Assembly: GCA_012515255.1 (NCBI GenBank)
Contig: JAAYYR010000016.1
Location: forward strand, 1-8,577
Length of the DNA stretch: 8,577 nucleotides
Source: Clostridia bacterium
GTDB taxonomy: Bacteria; Bacillota; Dehalobacteriia; UBA4068
Direction of reading: 5' to 3'
Part shown: positions 7,604 through 8,577 of the stretch, in pieces
Layout: every line of letters begins with the position of its first letter
How positions within the stretch are numbered: position 1 is the first letter of the stretch
Made by a program: the position numbers and the translations under genes
The notes under the pieces: model-generated
Databases searched by the model: none
The model's input: the letters and a program-made list of their open reading frames with translations, nothing else
Told to the model about the DNA's origin: nothing

Positions 7604-8577
7604 TTAAAACTTGGTCAGGTATTGCTTCAGCTCCCAATCTGTAACTTGGACGCAGTAATCGCTCCATTCATGGCGTTTGGCTTCCATGAAGCGGTTAAAA
7701 ATATGCTCGCCCAATGTATCGTACATCAGCTCGCTCTTTTTCAGAACCTTTAAAGCCTCATCCAAAGACGCGGGCAGCATCTCCAGATGATGATTTTTTA
7801 GCTCATCCTTACTCATATGGAATATATTCATCTCCACCGGATCCGGGGCCGACAGCCCCTTTTTGATACCGTCCAGGCCGGCGCGGATCACGGCGGCGAA
7901 GGCAAGATACGGATTGCAGGCCGGGTCCGGCGAGCGCAGCTCCATCCGCGTGCTTGCCCCGCGCTTGGCCGGTATGCGCACCAGCGGCGAGCGGTTCCGC
8001 CCCGCCCAGGCAACATAGACCGGCGCCTCATAGCCGGAAACAAGGCGCTTATAGGAATTCACCGTACTATTGGTGACGGCGGTATATTCGCGGGCATGCG
8101 CCAGCAAACCGGCCAGGTACTGATAAGCAATCGGCGACAGCCCACGGGCGTCGCCCGGATCATGAAAGGCGTTTATGCCATTGGCGTTCAGCGATTGATT
8201 GACATGCATGCCCGAGCCGGCGATGCCGAAAATCGGTTTAGGCATAAAAGTGGCGTGCAGATGATGACGCTGCGCCACCTGGCGTACAATATACTTGAAT
8301 GTCTGCACATTATCAGCGGTAGTGAGGGCGTCGGCATACTTAAAATCGATCTCATGCTGCCCCGGCCCCACCTCATGATGGGAGGCCTCGATCTCAAAGC
8401 CGATCGATTCCAGATCGAGCACAATTTCGCGGCGGGCGGATTCGCCCAAATCCACGGGCGCCAGATCAAAATAAGAAGCCTGATCATTCGTCTCCAGGGT
8501 GGGCTTGCCATTGCTGTCGGTCTGAAAGAGATAAAACTCCGCCTCAGGCCCCATATTGACCTGATAACCCATATCCG
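7604..8577 (-). CDS. glnA: Type I glutamine synthetase (GSI-alpha type), 5' end outside window
   Basis: About 323 codons from the 3' side are present. Roughly 120 N-terminal residues of a ~444-residue enzyme lie beyond the window; the in-frame ATG at 8570-8572 is internal, because GPEAEFYLF immediately follows. The enzyme forms glutamine from glutamate, ammonia and ATP as a cytoplasmic dodecamer. Visible active-site elements, in order, are the metal-binding glutamates of GPEAEFYLF, GPGQHEIDFKYADA, the GSGMHVNQ histidine loop, NSYKRLVSGYEAP, the glutamate-flap region and NRSPLVRIP, and the metal-binding TRMELRSPDPACNPY. The tail EWSDYCVQVTDWELKQY is the Bacillus-type ending. No tyrosine in a YDLP adenylylation motif is present; the corresponding part reads EMNIFHMSKDEL, so control is probably feedback and GlnR-like rather than adenylylation. 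Any promoter lies outside the window. Confidence 0.97.
   Translation of the reverse strand, partial: DMGYQVNMGPEAEFYLFQTDSNGKPTLETNDQASYFDLAPVDLGESARREIVLDLESIGFEIEASHHEVGPGQHEIDFKYADALTTADNVQTFKYIVRQVAQRHHLHATFMPKPIFGIAGSGMHVNQSLNANGINAFHDPGDARGLSPIAYQYLAGLLAHAREYTAVTNSTVNSYKRLVSGYEAPVYVAWAGRNRSPLVRIPAKRGASTRMELRSPDPACNPYLAFAAVIRAGLDGIKKGLSAPDPVEMNIFHMSKDELKNHHLEMLPASLDEALKVLKKSELMYDTLGEHIFNRFMEAKRHEWSDYCVQVTDWELKQYLTKF

Noticed and set aside
7569..7667. Thirty-three-residue N-terminal extension of DapF running into glnA
   Set aside because: It overlaps the end of glnA, is not DapF-like, and the ribosome binding site selects the ATG at 7568.
1..8577. Search for CRISPR repeats, insertion sequences, tRNA or rRNA genes and tandem repeats
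   Set aside because: No spaced direct repeats, transposase-like frames, cloverleaf-like sequence or tandem arrays were seen by eye. The window is almost wholly filled by the seven genes.

Overview
The window is a densely packed stretch of bacterial chromosome. All seven recognisable genes lie on the minus strand, so transcription runs from position 8577 toward position 1. The gene set is a glutamine synthetase of the Gram-positive GSI-alpha kind, a DapL/DapF diaminopimelate route, the MEP-pathway kinase IspE, and a five-helix LtaS-like membrane synthase. With purine-rich AGGAGG ribosome binding sites before most genes and a moderately high GC content, this suggests a Bacillota member (Clostridia or Negativicutes-like). 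The exact class cannot be fixed from the sequence alone. No mobile element, CRISPR array, tRNA or rRNA was seen.

In transcription order: the last ~323 codons of glnA (7604-8577, 5' end outside the window); dapF (6735-7568); dapL (5526-6704); a patatin-like phospholipase (4675-5472); an NAD+ synthetase with a fused nitrilase-type domain (2954-4678); ispE (2082-2957); and the first 666 codons of an LtaS-like sulfatase-fold transferase (1998 to beyond position 1). The gaps are 35, 30 and 53 nt, then two 4-nt ATGA overlaps (patatin/nadE and nadE/ispE), then 83 nt. No convincing terminator interrupts the series, so much of it could be one transcript. There is no gene-free stretch above 83 nt.

Functionally the genes supply core building blocks. 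GlnA assimilates ammonia. DapL and DapF make meso-diaminopimelate for lysine and peptidoglycan. NadE completes NAD+. IspE contributes to isoprenoid precursors, and so to undecaprenyl phosphate. The LtaS-like protein probably builds a glycerol-phosphate surface polymer from membrane lipid. The patatin protein may process lipids.

The observation most worth a second look is the NAD+ synthetase. Its N-terminal glutaminase-type domain keeps the catalytic glutamate, but contains no lysine between residues 29 and 139 and no cysteine between residues 63 and 186, so the Glu-Lys-Cys triad is broken while the synthetase half looks intact. Otherwise this is mainly a housekeeping region, and I see no clear evidence of a wholly new system.
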